A stretch of 64,000 nt of DNA from Rhynochetos jubatus (taxonomy: Eukaryota; Chordata; Aves; Eurypygiformes; Rhynochetidae). Under the pieces are notes generated by a model that saw only the letters and a list, made by a program, of their open reading frames with translations, was not told the origin of the DNA and searched no databases. Positions 1-14,009 of this stretch are shown here, piece after piece (positions within the stretch are counted from its first letter, which is position 1; every line of letters starts with the position of its first letter). The DNA is taken from assembly GCA_027574665.1 (NCBI GenBank), contig CM050657.1, positions 21,678,700 through 21,742,699 on the forward strand, written 5' to 3'. A program made the translations under genes and the position numbers.

Positions 1-2190
1 CCAGAGTACGCAGAAAAGCTTCAGAACAATATGAGTCATTACACGCATATCTCTACAGATAAAGACTCATACAGCGGACAGTACAATTAATGTTGCAAAT
101 GCTTAATTTCAGTCCAGTGCACTCCACCGAACACACAAATCCCTGTGCAAAAGGCAGTGTGCTGCATGCCAAAGGAGACTGCGCTGGAGCTGAAAACGTG
201 GCTCTGTTTTGTTTCCACCTCCATGCTCCCATTGAGCAACCCCTGCCTGTTCTCTTGAAATGTCAGTGCGCGGGGCAAGAGGCAACAACTGGCGAAACGT
301 ATGGCTATGCTGTCACTGCCTGATGGAGGCCCGAGCACCTTTCCAGAAGCCCTTGCCAACATAATTAAGTTGTGCCATTGTAGGTTCCGTGGACAAGGTT
401 TCTAATAAAGCATTTCCTGCCTCATTTCCTCCCAAAATTTAGGAACGTAACTCAACATTCTGCAGTAATTCATACGTGCTTTGTGGCATGGCATAAAACT
501 TGTCATTCTTTTTCTTTTTTTTTGCACTAACGCTGCTGCTTAAGTCAAGTGGTTAGCACTGCAACAAACTTCTCTGAAGGAGAGGAAAGTGAAACAAAAG
601 ACTAAACCATGCTCTTTTACTCCACCCCTTCAGATTCCTCAATTAAATAAAGCAAAGCAGGAATCTTTCTTGCTACTGAGGGCATCGCTATCTCTTCCTT
701 TACTCAAAAAAAACCAACAAATGGAAACCCAAACTCCTGAGGTCTGACAGACACCTTTGTTGTTTCTTGCTGAGGACTGACTGCACAGGTAAACAGGTAT
801 CAGAGCTGCTGAACCTGGTCATGCTGAACTTCATGCTCAATACCATAAAATGACAGGGCTAAAAAGCTTAGAAACTGGGCAGCGGTCTGCTCATGTACAG
901 CAATTCTCATAAAGATAGACCAGTGACAAGAAGGTTTTCCCTCAAAGCCATTGTTCCAAATCTGCTTTTTCAGAACCTCTGGCGTGTGCATGGTGCCTGT
1001 CAGTGCCTCCCACAGTCTAACCCTCCCACTTCTCCCTGGCCATGGAAACAACAAGTTGAACGTGGACTAGTCAAACCCAGAAAACGACCTGTCTAAGACT
1101 GCACCCCGCAACTTAATTGAGTAACAGTGCAACCTCACTGAAGCCATGCAAAATTCAGCCAGAAAAAGCCTGAAGGCAAACGGATTCTTGGCCAGTGAAC
1201 TAAGGCACCTTCCAGTGTCCTCTTGCTGCCTGTCTGTTCTATCGGGATGCAGTCGGATGCAGCACAAACCTAAGCTGTGTTGCCACACAAAGCCAGACAA
1301 AGATTAATTGCACCAGCGCCTCTATCTTGTTGCTAGTGAAACCAACTGGTCTGAGCTACAAGTTTGCACGAACAGCCCAACCCTTTTTAATGTCAGAGAC
1401 ACGAGTCCTCTTTTGTCCACTCCAGCTTGGATCAATACTACATCAGCACTCTTCAGCGCAACACCTGATCTCCTGACAGCCGGATGAGCCACAGCCCCGC
1501 TCTGAGCTCTCCTGCTGCCGCAGCAGCCCCGAGGAGAGCGCTGGAAACGAAGCCTGTTAGTGCACCTCTCCTGAGACCGTGAACCACAACTGTTATCCCC
1601 GCTTCAATTTCATTACTAAATTGCTGAAACTAAACCCAGATTTTTCTCGTAAGTGGCTAAGAATCCTGTGACAGGTTCACTTAGTTCTGTGGCTTCCAGC
1701 CAAATAAACCAATCCCATCTTTCTCGGGTTAAGAGTTAGCTGAGTGCCTGCATTTACAATTCTATTTTTCCTGATACAGAGGAACAGAGATGAAGAGGGA
1801 AGAGGAGGTGGCACCAAACAGTTAAAAGAAAAAAAAAAAAAAGATTGTAAAAGGATGTTCGCTGTAGTGTGTGAGAAACAGAGTGAATGGAAGGAGGCTC
1901 TGTACAACACTTGTACCCGACCTCCTGACAGTGTGATGGCACAGTTTCTACCTCTGGCAAAGAGTGCTGTGGCAAGCAAAAGGAACAGCAAATACCTTTG
2001 ACTCAAGAATGTGGCAGAGATGCCCGCTAACCTTCCCCTCTGAGGCAGGCAGGCAGCTGCAGCACTGTACTTCCTCTCAGCCCAAACCCCACAGGTTTTA
2101 CATCGCAGTACTTGAAGGTACGTTATCGGGTACGTTACAGCACGCCACTTCTGCCATGAAACCTGTGGGCACGGTTTTGGTGCGCAGCGG
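1..2190. other. Non-coding, no gene seen
   Basis: Unique-looking intronic DNA. Visible details are an A14 run at 1829-1842 and a GC-richer patch around 1480-1560 containing a perfect 7-bp palindrome pair around one base (1512-1526). Short frames on both strands have no recognisable domain. Confidence 0.6.
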
Positions 2191-2427
2191 GCATGAGGCA
2201 GCTGACCCGGTTCTGCTGGGGTTGAAACACTGCACCTTCCCATCAGAGACAGCAGGCACCAGGCAGGGGGCATGAGGCAGCTGACCCGGTTCTGCTGGGG
2301 TTGAAACACTGCACCTTCCCATCAGAGACAGCAGGCACCAGGCAGGGGGCATGAGGCAGCTGACCCGGTTCTGCTGGGGTTGAAACACTGCACCTTCCCA
2401 TCAGAGACAGCAGGCACCAGGCAGGCT
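2191..2427. repeat. 79-bp tandem repeat, three copies
   Basis: Three head-to-tail copies begin at 2191, 2270 and 2349, an exact 79-bp period. Each starts GCATGAGGCAGCTGACCC and ends with AGCAGGCACCAGGCAGG. The copies look identical by eye apart from the last few bases of the third. Identity at this level suggests recent duplication or ongoing homogenisation. 79 is not a multiple of 3, so successive copies are read in different frames; short open frames across the array are by-products. It lies in HS6ST1 intron 1. Confidence 0.97.
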
Positions 2428-5400
2428 GGGCAGAGCACTGACCTGCCGGCACTCCACGCCCTCACTCCGCACGGATTTGTTACCAGAGCCGTACCATAAC
2501 GGCTCGGGCTGCAGAGACACCTCCCTTCCACACCAATGGCAACTCTGAGTAGGTGTCAACAGGAACCAAAGCTGCAAAACCATACCAGCGTTGAGAAAGC
2601 CAAACTCTGTATGTAAAGCCCAGATCCATGTTTATTTCCAGTACTAACGCAGCGTCTCTGTCTACTGCCAACTGACATCATAAAGCTGCTCCCATCTTCT
2701 GGGCTAGCTTACAGTTCGCTGTCTTCACAAAAACTTCTTCAGAGCTGTACAGTGCCATTACAAGGAAAAGGAAAAAGAAGAGCATCGAGTACCAGCTCGA
2801 GCTACTGAAGTGACACCCGCTTGACTGTGTCCAAAAGCCTCATTTCAAGGACCAGGTTTCTCCTACTCCCCATTTTGTGTGCCTTTGAGGCACACACTCC
2901 TAACCTGAGTAAGTTGAAGTTGAACATCTTTGGTCCTTGTGCCCACAGACCACTTGGATACAAGTCTGGATACTCCTTGTATCACAGCACTAAAGCAAGC
3001 TGATTCACGGATCGCAGTTGACACTGCTGTAGATGTGCGCCAACAGCACTGACATACTCCGCACCTGTGTTCCATACGACCATCACAGTTCTAGTTACAA
3101 AGAGCAGAGGAGCACTCTGGCATGACAGAGAGGCCAGCTGATGAAACCAGAAATCATCGGAGGAAGCCTTACGACATCATGGATGACTTGGCCACTCCCA
3201 CAGTTCTTCCATTTAATTCAATCTCAGATGCTCAACTGAGACTGCAAAAGATACAGGGGTCTAGTTAGTGCCATATAGGTAGCTGCATTTGCAGAGCGGA
3301 CATCTGTTACCTAAGAGCAGCACTGGAAGTACCAACCAGATGGATATGAGCTTTTAGCACATTAAAAGCATGTTCTGCATTGATCTAGTGACCGGGGGGC
3401 AAAAAGCTCCAGATATCTCCTTACTTGACCTCAAGGCACTGGTCCCACCCCCATTTCTAACAAGTGCAGCACTTCCAAGTACCATTCTCATGCTTACAGT
3501 CGCCCTCCCTCCCTCCCCTGTGACACCATCAGCTGTGTGCTGAACAGAAAGAAGAATGAATTTCTCAAAACCTGCCCGTAGCTTTCCCATAGACTTGAAG
3601 GTGTGATTTAAAAGCATGGCTTAGAAGCATGTGAACTTTTATAGAGTTTAAAGGGAGCTTAAACAACCAGGCCTTTGTTTCAACTTGCATCAACAAGCAG
3701 GGTGAGGGAAAAATAAAAATTATGTGACATGTAGTATAGTTCTAGCTTTAGCCATTAGTCATGTTTAAATTAGTTATAAATAGGAAGGGGGAAGAAAGGC
3801 CAATAACCAGAATGAATTGGTATAACCAGCTCCTACCCTGAGTTCCCTCACCACTATAAACACTTGCTTAATTATTTTCTGGAGCATGAGGCCTATATTC
3901 TTAATTGCCGAAATCCACTAAGATTCAGAGTTCCTACTCACACCCAGTAACTGGATTTGTTGGGCAGGAGGACTGTTTGTGCTTTATTCTGTAGGAAGTT
4001 GTTAACACCCAGTCATTTCCACCTTGTATTCCCTCCTCACTGACCCCAGAAGGACAGCTTCACACAGAAGTTTCTCTCTGTGACAGGGAAATTACAGCAG
4101 TAGGCACTATACAGTGAATCCTGAAGCATCCAAGAACTTAATAGCTGACACCTTTGGAATTCACTAGCTCTGGTTCCAATCTATACTAGGGTTGGGTTTT
4201 TTGCACATGGTAAAAAATTATTTTCAGAGTAAGCCAGGATGTCATGGTTCATGCAGATATGGCATTGGGTTGAGTTTAATGCATCTATTTTAACTTGGTT
4301 TGAACTTACACAAGCATCGCAACACAAGCACATATTCCCATGAAAAGGAGGAGTAAAGAGCTCCATGTAAGTTCCTTGGGTATGTAAGTAGTTCTACCGA
4401 CTTCCATAAGAGAAAGCTGTTCCAGATCCTTTCCGCATTAGGCAAGAGTCCCTAAATCCTGCTTACCCATAATAGTATAGTTGACAAATATAACTGTTCT
4501 TTTTTGTTCTCATGAACAGTTATTTCCAGATCTGGGGCTGGCCAGGCTTCAATCCAGAAAACAGACTTTTCACGACAATCCCCAAATAACTTCAGAAGTC
4601 AGGAAATAGCCCAGTTAGGAAAGGGGCGGATTCATCCTGCCTGAAGTATTTGGCAGACCAAGCATCCCACACCTCCCAAATGTTCAAAGAATCCATCCTT
4701 CAGTTCCTGCAAGTTTTCCAGCTGGGTGTTCACTGACAACCAGTGCTCTATCACAGCCAACCGCTATCCATGCGGCATACAGGAGAAACTGATCATCCAG
4801 CAAGTTTCACACATTGCAGCTGCACCCTTCCTATTGTGATTTCTATTGCCATTATAGTCCAACTACACCTCAGGTGTCACATCTCCCCCGCCAACACTAG
4901 CTAGAGCAGGAGGAAGAAAATGCTCGCGTCAAGAAGGTCTTTCGAGAGAAAGCCTTAAGGGGAAGTTATTTCCCAATGGAAGCAGTCATACTGTGCACAG
5001 TCTGCAAGGAGGTTTACTTGTGCATTTGTATCGGGATATCGAGAAAACTTATTTAGAAGATCTTTACTTCTGGTGTCTGATTGAGTGACAGGAATCTTCT
5101 GACAGTTACTTTGCTACACTGTCCAATCCAAGCTCACTCCTCTGGCAGATCTGATGCAGGAGGGACCGTACTGCACTACCCTCCTTGTGGTGAGGCATAT
5201 CCTACTAGTGTAAGCACAGCGATGAGTGCTCGACATGCACGTATCACAATCCTAGATTTGGCATCCTGGCATATCCCATGGCAAGCAGTTTAACCTTTGC
5301 CTCCGTTTCTGCATTTATAGAAAGAACACCTAACATGCCAGCTCAGCACGGCACAGGGACCGACAGTTACACTGCAGAATGTAAGGAAGCAGAGTATGCA

Positions 5401-7214
5401 CAGGTACACCTCCCCTGCAGATGCTCTTCAAGAACAACAGCCCTTACATACCTTTGCTAGGTAATGACATCTGGTTTCAAGACTGGAAAGCTAATGGGAT
5501 ACCAACATTTCTCCGTTTTTGTGCAGCAAACCTTTTTCAAAGAGCTCCAACGTGATACATGCAACAGATAATAGAATAAAAACCAACTCTTGTTAAAATA
5601 CATCAGGTCAGTTGGCAAGCAGCACTACAAAAAGCAGGCAAAGTTCTTCGCTGCCTTATAGAGATGATGCCTGGGCTATTCACAAATACAGACTGGCATC
5701 CAAGTATAGCAAGACTCTTCCCTTTGTATGCACCAAGCGAGGTTGCTGCTGGTGCTGCTTCCTTCACATGCTGCTGTCCCAGGCCAGTCGCAAGGGAAAG
5801 CTCTCTGAATGGCTGTGGTGACAGGGAGTGGGGAACAATGCAGGGCTCCCCCAGGCGTCATGGGGGGGAGCAGCCCCTGCACTCGAGAGCTCAACTGCTT
5901 GGGAGGATCACGAACCCTGTGCACAACAGCTACAAACCCCAGCATGGCCCCACACGCATGTATCACCTTACAGCTTAGCAGCATAAAAGCTGGCTGTGCA
6001 AATAGTGTGCATAACCCAGTCTTAGCATTGTCAAACAAACAGGAAAGCGTGCCTGAGCAAGCTGGGACAGACAGCCGGGTTAAGAAGAGTTTCTACTAGC
6101 TTCCCTGAAGTACCTAATAACGTGGGCAGCAATCCAGCTTTTGTAATACACAACTTCCACGCTTCTGGCTGGGCCTTTGCTGGGCTGGAAATGGGATGGA
6201 CTGCTTCCTACTGCTTTCCAGCTGGTGAAATTAGAGTTTTTTTACCTTTAATTTAGTAATTTTACTCCATTAGAGTAAACAAAACTGTTTTCATCTACCA
6301 ATTTCAAAGGCTGAGACAAAACAAGTGCATCCCTCCTGCTGACAGCTACTGTTATAAGCACCGTTGAAACATTTCAGCTAACTACAGGAATATTTCTTCC
6401 CAGGAACTGCTGTCATAGGCAGGTTAACACCTACGTAAGAACTGCTGGTGTAAACATAACCCAGAGAAATCTTCCGTAATGTTTCCGAGAAAAGGAGGTT
6501 CAAGGAAGACCTGACAGATATAAACACCTGACCGACGGGCCTGTGAAAGCGATACGGCTTCAGCCCTTGCTTGAGCAAGCAGGACATTCCAGGACACCCA
6601 AAGCCAGGCACTGACAGGCAGCAAGGATACACACCTTTCCCTCACGCAGCACCATATTTGGCTACCCTGACCCACTTGTTCACCACATTGCCAGCTTAAC
6701 ACACAGGAACCTGTTTGCCCAACCGAAGAAAACTGGAAGGACTGTGTAAAACTTCCCTATCACAGCCACCGCAAGTTAATCCATTTCAAAGCACTAATCC
6801 TGAGTTTTGAGACCTCCCTTGAGCTTTGATTAGGCTTTCAGGAAAAGACACCTTTCTTCTTTAATGCATTGCTACATCACAGAAGCTGCTATAAGCAGCA
6901 TGTCACAGCATGGCAAACCTTCAGACTAGCTGAAGGCAAATCCACGACCTTTTCAGCTGTGTCAAGGCAGCTAACACACCAAGGAAAAATGTAAAAATTA
7001 AAACTCGCCAAATTATTCTTTCAAGAAGTTGCCTAAATCATATTATAAAAATATATTCTTAGCAGTTGCCAGTTAAAGATCAAATATGTTTCAGAAGCCA
7101 AGGACAAATGCCTTTAAACTTTACTAAGCTAGTCGTCTCACACACTGTATTTATTCACACTACTTTTCAAGTATTTTGCTTGCATGTCATGGTCCAATTA
7201 TGATCAATCAAATC
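2428..7214. other. Non-coding, no gene seen
   Basis: Intronic sequence of mixed composition without recognisable exons, RNA genes or transposon ends. Open frames near 5612-6099 (both strands) and 6378-6702 (minus) are short, cysteine/serine-rich and overlap each other in several frames, as expected by chance. Confidence 0.6.
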
Positions 7215-8070
7215 AGAGCAGGATTGTGAGAAATAAAACCAAATCTTAAAACCTCTTCCCCCTACCCCTCCCTTCTTCCCAGGCTCAGTCTTGCTCCCCA
7301 TTTCTCTCCCTCCATCCCGCAGCAGAGCAGGGGGACAGGGAATGGGAGTTGGGGTCAGTCCACTGTCTCTGCTGCTCCTTCCTCCTCAGGGAAGGATCCT
7401 CACACTTTGCCCCTGCCCCATTGGGGGTCCTTCCCACGCGGTGTAGTCCTCCAGGAGCTGCCTGCTCCAGCCTGACCACCCCACCCCACCCTCCCCCAGC
7501 ATCACAAGTCCTGCCAGCAAACCTGCTCCAGCCTGGGCTCCTCTCTCCATGGGCCACAGCTTCTGCCAGGATCCTGCGCCAGCATGGGCTGCCCATGGGG
7601 TCACAGCCTGCTTCAGGCATCCCCTGCTCTGGTGTGGGGTCCTCACCAGGCTGCAGGTGGGTCTCTGCTCCCCCATGGCCCTCCATGGCTGCAGGGCACA
7701 GCCGACCTCCCCATGGGCTCAAACACGGGCTGCTAGGGAACCTCTGCTCTGGCACCTGGTGCACCTCCTGCCCCTCCTTCTCCCAGGACCTTGGGGTCTG
7801 CAGGGTTGTTTCTCACATATTCTCACTCCTCTCTGCAGCTGCAGTTGCGCAAGTATTTTTCTCCCCTGTTCTCAAACACATCATCCCAGCGGAGCTGCCA
7901 CTGTCACTGGTGGGCTCAGCCTTGGCCAGTGGCAGGTCCATCTTGGAGCCGGCTGGCATGGCCTCTGTCAGGCATAGGGGAGGCTTCCTAATCCTCTCAC
8001 AGAAGCCACCCCTGTGACCCTCCCCTGCTGCCAGAACCTTGCCACGCAAACCCAGTACACATTTTTGTTA
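7215..8070. repeat. GC-rich dispersed bird repeat, class uncertain
   Basis: An abrupt GC-rich block in AT-leaning DNA. It is built from degenerate units around CTGCTCCAGC and GGGGTCC, with recurring words such as CCATGGGCTGCAGG, and continues into a less repetitive tail with GCAGCTGCAGTTGCGCAAG. From memory this layout matches a high-copy interspersed repeat seen in many bird genomes, possibly derived from an LTR retroelement. The class and the boundaries are not certain. Frames on both strands (7349-8017 plus, 7285-7764 minus) are proline/serine/glycine-rich by-products of the composition and not genes. Confidence 0.55.
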
Positions 8071-11000
8071 CGTATGACTGGCTGCATAAACAGGTGTCAG
8101 CTTCATCCAATTTAGCAAAAGTCATGAAAACAACCCTTTCTGGGTAGTGTTAAGAGGCCCACCCTAAGACGGTAATACCTCACTCAAAAGATTTGAGTCT
8201 ATTGATGGCATTAAATTTGACGTTGAGATTAACAGTTCTTTCTGTTGTTGGCATAGGTATATTTTTTAATAGGTCAGACTTTCAGGCTTACAAAAGGGAC
8301 TCTTCAAGAATTAGAACAAAAAACAACCCCAAATAAAAATCTCAAGACACTACCAGCACTTGAAGACAGACGCATGGATTTTTGTTTCATACTCTGGAAC
8401 ATGTGGGTTCACAGAGCTGGAGTACAACCATCCTCCCTGTCATAAGAGCGCTGTGAATTAAAGAGAGAAAACACAGGGCATTTTTGCAGTTACTTCCTGC
8501 CATGGTAGGCCTCAGGGTGCTGGTCTAGTCAGCTTGAGAAACTTTTAAGTGCATGCGAATGGTAAATGGAATACATTCACATCCTGACTAAGAAAGGTGG
8601 AGGAAGGTGATAACACAGCATTCTGGGGAGAAACCTTGGTTAAAAAAAGAAGCAAGGCAGAAAAACAAGCACAGGTTTAAGCAAATTATTTCACCCTCTT
8701 CTGACACCCTAATTTAACAAAGCATGTGATGTCTTGCAAGAGTTTAAAGCATTCAGAGTCGCACATCCTATTAAAAACAATTTCCCTTTCTAAGAAAATA
8801 TAGCTGATTTCACTTCAGTATTAAGTGACTACTTTAGAAGCACCCAAAAAGTGATCAGATTAGAGCACAGAGTAGGACTTTCTGGGTCTAGGGGACTACT
8901 TGGACCGTGGCTTGCACACCACACAGGATGAAGGAGACAAGTCACGGGCGTGTAAGCAAAGATGACACAGCCTTCAAGTAAACTAAGCATAGGACAGACA
9001 AGGACTCTAGCATTTCAACTCCTGCTTCACCATCAAGTATTTCTGAGGATGTCTAATCAAAACACTAATGCCAGTTTTTCCCACTCTTAATAGCATTTGT
9101 CGTGTGTGTAACAGCTCTCAGTCATGAACAACCACTAAGGAACTTGGCATTTCAACACAGACAACTTCACTGTTGATAAGCAGATTCAGCATATCAGAAT
9201 GTGTGACTTAATCTGCCTGAAAATTCATGATGTGATAGAAGTGGGGACTACTGGTTGATTCCAAGTTCAAGTCCTACTTCTAGTAACATGTGAGAGTGAG
9301 AAGGGTTAGGCAGTAAGAGATCTCTAAACTGAAAGAGGAAGGTTTAGTTTATCAAGTTCAGGAAGACAGTACTGAAGTAATCAAGGCACAAGAAGATGCC
9401 AGCCTGGAGGACAGCGTCAGCTCAGGGAAAGGAAAATAAAAGTTATTCATATATTATGAAGAAATAACACACTGCTCAGACAAAGCCGGTTTGCAAAGCA
9501 CAAGAGAACGAGCAGGACTAAATGCTGTGCCCAAACAATGGCTTGAATAAAGAAGGGCAATATCGAGTCATTAGTCTTTAGCTACCAAAGGTACTGGTAC
9601 CAACAGTAGGAATCCTGATACATGTAACACAATATGGTTGTTAAAAAAAACACAGGACTGCCCTGCAATAGTGGTTAAATTAATGGTGAAGTCTTTGGCA
9701 AGGTCTACGGCTCTACTGGAGTCAGGCTATGTACACACAAGAAAGATGCTGTCATTTTCAAACACATATGGAAATCTGGTCAAATAAATCCAAGGAAAAC
9801 TTCAGGGGAAAAAAAGGCTCAAGATGATTTATTTTGGATGTGTTGCAAATAACGAAACCAACCACAACAGTATAATCAGTGATGGAAACTCCACTCAGAT
9901 GCTTGGAACAAGGAGTTCCAGTTCTGTCACCCTAGAAAGGATGCTAAGGCATTTCCTTATCCGAACGGGCTCCTGTGCCTACGTACCAGCTTTCCCGTAC
10001 TGTATGCAACGGACAAAGTCTTTCCCTTAATGGGGGTTTTCATCTAAATGACCCCACTGTACGTGCTTCAGCCGTCAGGATAAATCTTCCTCCTTGCACA
10101 ACTACCCGAGGCACATCTGTCTCTGCTCTTTCAAAGACCTAAAAAAAGGTACAGGTGGCAAGAAACAGAAGAGAAAAAGGCCAGGAACAGAAGCAAGTAA
10201 TCCTATCTTTTGTGATTTAAGGCATGTTAACAGAAGGGACGATTGACTGATTATGATTATGCTCTGCAATTCTTGTGTTACTTGTTCTTTCCCCATCTCC
10301 ACTAGGAAAGCAAAACCTGTCAGGAAACTGGTGAGTCAGCATGCTGCTGCTGTTTGTCTTAGCTATGAGGCATTGATTTTTTTCCCCAACGCTTTGATAT
10401 AAGGTCACAGGTATCCTAACGAAAATCTTTACTGAGATCAAGGGGGTCACAGTAGCAAGAGCTGTTAGTTTAAACAAAAAAGTCACTTCTATTTTTACAG
10501 TATGTGTTTGGACATTTAAATTTTCTGAGAGGCCTGAGAGAAAAACACAGGAAAAAAAGACTTTTTTCTTTAAGCTGTTAAAGATAAAAATGGAAAGAAC
10601 AACGCATGCTCTTCACGAAATATTCTTTCAAAAGTCACTATTTCCCTGCAATCGGGTATCTTATACTAATTAACACAAGAACTAAGGCTAAAATGTAGAT
10701 TAACTCCAACACATCAGAGGAGTTTTTAGAAGGCTGCAATTTTACTGCTTTACAACTTGCCCAGAAACCAGGCTCTTTTCAACGTATCTGAAATTAGACA
10801 ATGGAAAATCACCAGGCATTTGGAAACTCTGAGCAATGCTATTTGTCCAGAAAATCTTAAATTGTCTTGTTAGCACTTCAAGATTAACATTAACCAAAAA
10901 GGAAATTCGGTGCATTTAAAAACAAAAACGCAAAGGGGGCTCAGGAAGCCCAGAGGTCTCCCCCCTCGCACAGAAGCACTCCATAAAAAGAATAGTAATA

Positions 11001-13942
11001 TTTCAATCTGCAGCGAGGTGTAATCAAAGAATCTCTGCTTAATAGGCTGGAGATTAGCTATGAAGCAAAACCCAGAGTCAGACCATAAAAAGTTAATTGC
11101 AAATCACTGTTTTCTTGATTAAACTGGCAAGAAATTGAGAAATATTTTCTCTATAAAAACACAGGTGAGCTATTATTTAGAATTCACCATTAATAGGGCA
11201 GAAGGAAGAGAAATAGAGAAGAAAGTAGTAATTAAAATGCTAAGAAACCAGTTGCTTCTGAAAGACAGAAAGTCACTGGGCAGGAAAGGTCTGTATATTA
11301 ACATAAAAGTCTGAGATTTATGGTCAAAGCCAGTTTTAAGACAAACCACTTAAGAGTCGGTTTAGGTTGTGAATGAATATAACACCAGGTGCTATTTACT
11401 ACACACTTTGCAAGAGGCTTTGAGTCTACAGGTGAAAGAGCTATACAATTAGTACTGCTACAAAATTCAGGTTACAGTTAGAGGTGGACCACAGGGGCTT
11501 CCTAATCCTTTCTGGATGCAGAATCAGATGTCCCAGAATATTTCACAGCCTTAGCCCGACGTAGCGGTTTGCAGGGATGAAGCAGCATTTAGTATAGCAT
11601 ATATCACACTTCTGAGGCTAAGCACAGAAATGAGAACAGATCTAGGCCATTTAATACAAGTAGAAACAACTAAACCCTATGAAGTATATGATGTGCTTTT
11701 TGTTTGATGACCTCTCTCTGCATGGACCTTTCCTGAAAACACTTTTTCCAGTCAAGAAATAGGCTCCAATAGCCACGCGCTGGTAAATAGTTCCTCCTTT
11801 GGCAGTAACACGCAAGACCATCTGAAGCATCCTCTTCAGATCTTAAACTTGACACGCTACAGTACAGAGGTGTTAAAGGCTCTTTGTGTCTTTGTGACAA
11901 TAATCTCCAAAGGACTCTTCAGAGAGATTCTCAGACTGGATTTTCAGCAGAGTGCTCCGTTACAGGAATAGAAAGGTGAACAAAAATACATCAATCAGCG
12001 ATTACAGAATCCTGTTGCCTTGAATTTCTGCTGGTAGTTATTTTTTCCTCACCAATTATACTTTAATTCCTTTTAAAAAAGTAAAGAATTTTGGGTGGTT
12101 TTAAGGTCAAACACCATTTCAGAAGCAAGAGAATTTGTAGTGAACTGCTGCAGCTCTGTGTTCCACCTGTGCTTCATAAACTCCTTAATCACTAACATCT
12201 TTTTTAGGAAGGTATTTACTTCTGATGCTCAAGCATCCTTCCCTTCCATCCACATCAAGCAAGAATCCATCAAAAAATCTAGACTTGGCAGCTACCATAA
12301 CTGTGATTATTAGGAATTAAAGACCATGCTTTGCCTTTGCTGCACAAAGCCCAATTTCAGTCAATAATGGTAAATTCCTCTCTGATCTAATACTATCTGG
12401 AAATATGAGCATAGGCAAAGATAGGCTTTGTGGAATTAGACTGTGCCACTTTGCCTCCTAATGCAAACACAAGCCCAAGTGTTCACTGACAAATTATTAC
12501 TTATTTAAAGCATTACTACCACGAATTTGGTAAAGTTGCTGCCAAGTAACTGGAAGTATAAAATAAAGAGACGCAAAGCAGCAACCTCAGTTCTCTGACT
12601 GACTGAAGGCAACTGTCCACGCTGCTTTGCCACTTCTTGAGATGTCCAAAAGCCATAACCTGTGAAAGACAGCAGGACGTACAGTAGGGAGACTTGGAAC
12701 GTGTGTGATACATTCAATACGCCAGATATTCCTAACTGAATCTGCAATCAGGTGTGTCCTGTCTGTACAGTCACTCCTTGCTTCCAGGTCAAAGTGTCTA
12801 GAATACCAGAACCACAAGCCCTCTGACTAACCTATGTCGTGATTCTTCTGTGGCTCTGTTCGTCGCTGTTGTGACTAACATTTGAGCGTGGAACATGTTG
12901 GCAAGGAGTCACCTAGACTGACGAGAGCCGGCAGCGTGGGCACTGCGTACAAATGTGACTCAGATAAGGCACATGAATTTCAGCTATGAAACAAACTCAC
13001 AGAGAAGTTTTCTTAAATAGCTCTGGGCCTGTACATCCTGAGTTACTTTCTGGAAAATGTGTCCCAGGTTATACTCCTCCGATCTGTACAAGAAGCAGAC
13101 AAAATCTGCTGCTGCTTGCTGAACAAAACCATTAAGGCTAACCCTGCAAATCAATGAAGGAAGAGGCCACAAGAGGAGGCTAATCTCTTCCTCCTTCCTA
13201 GAAGGAACAGATGGCCCAAAGGGAAGGCAGTATTGTAATAATCTCCAAGTTATAATCTCCTCTAGCAGTGCTTTCTTAAGAGGTAATATGACCTCTTCCA
13301 GTTCACTTCCTAATATCCAACTAAAGACCTTCACCAGTCTCCTGCACGGAAGAGGCCTGAACACCCACAGCCAGGCACGCCCCAGTCACACCAGGTGAGG
13401 CTGCAGATGCTCTATGGGGCAGCTCCAAATTACCACGCTTGCACAGATCACACTTTATTTGTCACCTCAAGTCCCTACAGCACTATGAACTCCAATTTTC
13501 TGAAATCACACCTATGGTCTTAAATCACAGATTTATTTCAAGACGCAACATAAAGTTCACAAGGTGGCATTGCTCGAGATCATGTTAGTTTGGAGGGGAT
13601 ATACACAGGCTAAAATTGCTCAGTGAGGGATGGAGAACGGGCCCTCTAGTTGTTATTTCAAACTGACAAAACGGGACCGTTCTGTAGAACCTTGAAAACA
13701 GGGCATAGCATTGGTTTGGCCAAGATGTTTCACACAAAAATGTTACAAACTGTAATCTCGAAGTAATTAACCTCAAAAAAAATTGCATGTGCTTGTGTGC
13801 TGGAATACATCACCTGTGCATTTACAGTGGACCATCCCTTAAAGGTTATCCTTACTCTGGGAGTATATACCAAAGCATCCAGTTCAGTCGTTAACAAAAT
13901 TCAAGCCAGCTCTCTTAAAGAAATTATTTCTGAATTGTTGGT
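8071..13942. other. Non-coding, no gene seen
   Basis: AT-leaning intronic DNA. No exon with convincing splice sites and homology was recognised. Open frames such as 12984-13364 (minus, 126 codons) show no known motif. Confidence 0.6.
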
Positions 13943-14009
13943 AAAAAAACCCAAACAACCAATCCACAAACAAAAAACCCAAACAAGCAAAAAAAACCCA
14001 AACCCCAAA
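13943..14009. repeat. A/C-rich low-complexity tract
   Basis: About 67 bases made almost wholly of A and C, in groups such as AAAAACCC and CAAACAA. The minus strand is correspondingly T/G-rich. Confidence 0.85.

Noticed and set aside
7349..8017. 222-codon plus-strand open frame
   Set aside because: It coincides with a GC-rich dispersed repeat and is mirrored by minus-strand frames, with no recognisable domain.
9255..9285. GTTCAAGTCC resembling a tRNA B box
   Set aside because: No A box at the right distance and no cloverleaf could be drawn around it.
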